A stretch of 6,489 nt of DNA, taken from NCBI GenBank assembly GCA_902782885.1, contig CACZOW010000344.1, positions 1-6,489 on the forward strand, in the 5' to 3' direction. This stretch comes from an uncultured Ruminococcus sp. (GTDB taxonomy: Bacteria > Bacillota > Clostridia > UBA1212 > UBA1255). The notes beneath the pieces are model-generated. The model had not been told where the DNA came from. It was given only the letters and a program-made list of their open reading frames with translations, and made no database searches. Each line of letters opens with the position of its first letter. The stretch's first letter is position 1. A program made the position numbers and the translations under genes. Below, piece by piece: positions 5,943 to 6,489 of this stretch.

Positions 5943-5966
5943 AAAAAACGCGTTTTCCGTTTTTTT
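5943..5966 (+). terminator. Candidate A/T-tract hairpin terminator
   Basis: AAAAAACG (5943-5950) pairs with CGTTTTTT (5958-5965) around a seven-base loop and runs into a seven-T tract. The stem has only two G-C pairs, so it is weaker than a classical intrinsic terminator. Just upstream TTGC-CGG-GCAA (5915-5925) followed by TTTT is another weak hairpin. Either could end the plus-strand operon. Confidence 0.28.
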
Positions 5967-5974
5967 ATCCAATT

Positions 5975-6007
5975 TCATGCCCATTTTTCGGCCTGCGGCG
6001 GGCATGA
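5975..6007. repeat. Inverted repeat TCATGCCC/GGGCATGA
   Basis: A perfect 8-bp inverted repeat (5975-5982 and 6000-6007) encloses 17 bases that can themselves form a GCC-TGC-GGC mini-stem. No T-tract follows on either strand, so it does not look like an intrinsic terminator. Confidence 0.5.
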
Positions 6008-6149
6008 GCGGCGTCAGGTATGGTCAATTATCTCTTTTTAAACCATTTTTTCCGGCCTCAGGCACCTCCGCAGCGCCTCTTTCGCACTTCAGAGACGCTT
6101 CAGAGAGGTCTCAGGGGCTTCGCGGACGTTGACTCATGCGTTTGACCGA

Positions 6150-6417
6150 TCATAGAAGGCGCCCGACGAGGATAAAAATTGACAAATTGCGAATTTTATC
6201 CAATTTTCCGGGAAAGCAGTATGTTGAGAAGGCGCCCGCGATATTTTCCCACGCACCAAAGCCTTATTTACCCAATAAAAAGGTCGGCATTTATTAAGGA
6301 AACAGGCCTCATTTACTCAAGATAAGCCGTTTTAGGCTCTACTCCCGAAATCGTATTTATTTCAGCAGTGTAACAGGCCGCGCTCGCTCATTTTCAGACC
6401 CTGGGCGCCTTCTATGA
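6150..6417. repeat. 15-bp inverted repeats bracketing about 268 bases, with a third internal copy
   Basis: TCATAGAAGGCGCCC (6150-6164) and its exact reverse complement (6403-6417) face each other. A third copy of the core, AGAAGGCGCCCG, lies in direct orientation at 6227-6238. The ends could be terminal inverted repeats of a small non-autonomous element, but no target-site duplication is evident and the right copy sits in the loop of another hairpin. Confidence 0.6.
6170..6201. repeat. Inverted repeat GGATAAAA/TTTTATCC around a TTGACA
   Basis: GGATAAAA (6170-6177) and TTTTATCC (6194-6201) are perfect 8-bp inverted arms, 16 bases apart. Between them is TTGACA (6179-6184), but no convincing -10 follows at the right distance, so no promoter is called. 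The right arm belongs to the ATTTTATCCAATT motif shared with the promoter at 3439-3467. Confidence 0.45.
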
Positions 6418-6433
6418 GTCCAAAATGAGCGAG
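6383..6433. repeat. Large hairpin, 12-bp stem CTCGCTCATTTT/AAAATGAGCGAG
   Basis: Perfect 12-bp inverted arms at 6383-6394 and 6422-6433 enclose a 27-base loop. The loop contains the right copy of the AGAAGGCGCCC-type repeat. No T-tract follows the stem on the plus strand. Confidence 0.65.
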
Positions 6434-6445
6434 AGCAAGCCGCCT

Positions 6446-6485
6446 CGTCTAACAAAATCGTCAAAATCAAGTGTTTTGTTAGACG
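6446..6485. repeat. Hairpin at right edge, 12-bp stem CGTCTAACAAAA/TTTTGTTAGACG
   Basis: Perfect 12-bp arms (6446-6457 and 6474-6485) enclose a 16-base loop, 13 bases after the previous hairpin. The arm ends, GTCTAAC and GTTAGAC, fit the RYYYAAC/GTTRRRY core sites of integron attC sites, but the element is much shorter than known attC sites and too symmetric. The window ends four bases later, so downstream context is lost. Confidence 0.6.
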
Positions 6486-6489
6486 CGGG

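Larger units (their letters stand above)
5836..6489. other. 650-base non-coding, repeat-rich region to the right edge
   Basis: No convincing gene was found on either strand: the frames are short, low in recognisable motifs and lack ribosome binding sites. The stretch is more A+T-rich than the genes and is dense in short direct and inverted repeats, listed separately: TCGCTCATT units, AGAAGGCGCCC units, GGATAAAA inverted repeats, and hairpins at 5975-6007, 6383-6433 and 6446-6485. This pattern suggests mobile-element debris or an uncharacterised structured element. An untranslated RNA cannot be excluded. Confidence 0.6.

Noticed and set aside
181..6030. ATGGTCAATTA shared by 181-191 and 6020-6030
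   Set aside because: A single 11-base match in A+T-rich DNA; a few such pairs are expected by chance in a window of this size.
6179..6207. Promoter at TTGACA (6179-6184)
   Set aside because: No acceptable -10 box at 16-18 bases and no gene downstream.
6446..6485. Calling a true integron attC site
   Set aside because: Ends fit the consensus, but the length is about 40 bases, the arms are fully symmetric without extrahelical bases, and no integrase or cassette array is present.

Overview
The window reads as a piece of a GC-rich, Gram-positive-like bacterial chromosome, most plausibly a Clostridia-type Firmicute. This is inferred from strong GGAGG-type ribosome binding sites, TTGACA/TATAAT-type promoters, a TTG start, a secreted protein held by a C-terminal membrane helix and lysine tail, and a DUF2974 (Mbeg1-like) protein. 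Coding regions are visibly GC-rich. The two ends (about 1-350 and 5880-6489) are richer in A+T and contain mobile-element debris and repeats. No taxonomic marker gene is present, so the assignment is tentative.

Layout, left to right. Positions 1-85 (minus) hold the C-terminal remnant of an IS3-family transposase running off the left edge. After a short non-coding stretch with a good promoter comes a NUDIX hydrolase-GNAT acetyltransferase fusion (351-1391, plus). Facing it, with a single base between the stop codons, is a two-gene minus-strand operon: a small protein with an Sm-like N-terminus (2747-3304), then a secreted, membrane-anchored modular surface protein (1393-2745). A divergent promoter region (3305-3494) separates this from a plus-strand operon: a 5'(3')-deoxyribonucleotidase-like HAD phosphatase (3495-4112), then a DUF2974 alpha/beta-hydrolase fused to a six-helix membrane domain (4114-5835). 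The last 650 bases have no recognisable gene but are dense in short direct and inverted repeats.

The most interesting signal is one short repeat family (core GGGGACAGAC, flanked by TTTGAACA) lying in frame inside two unrelated genes. In the NUDIX-GNAT gene two copies in tandem form the linker between the two enzyme domains. In the Sm-like gene a single copy forms a perfect 12-bp hairpin. The repeat is read in different frames in the two genes, so it appears to have inserted as DNA rather than being conserved as protein. In one case it may have helped create a gene fusion.

Functionally, the NUDIX and deoxyribonucleotidase genes suggest nucleotide clean-up, but they belong to separate transcription units and no shared pathway is proven. 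No complete defence system, CRISPR array, tRNA or rRNA was seen.
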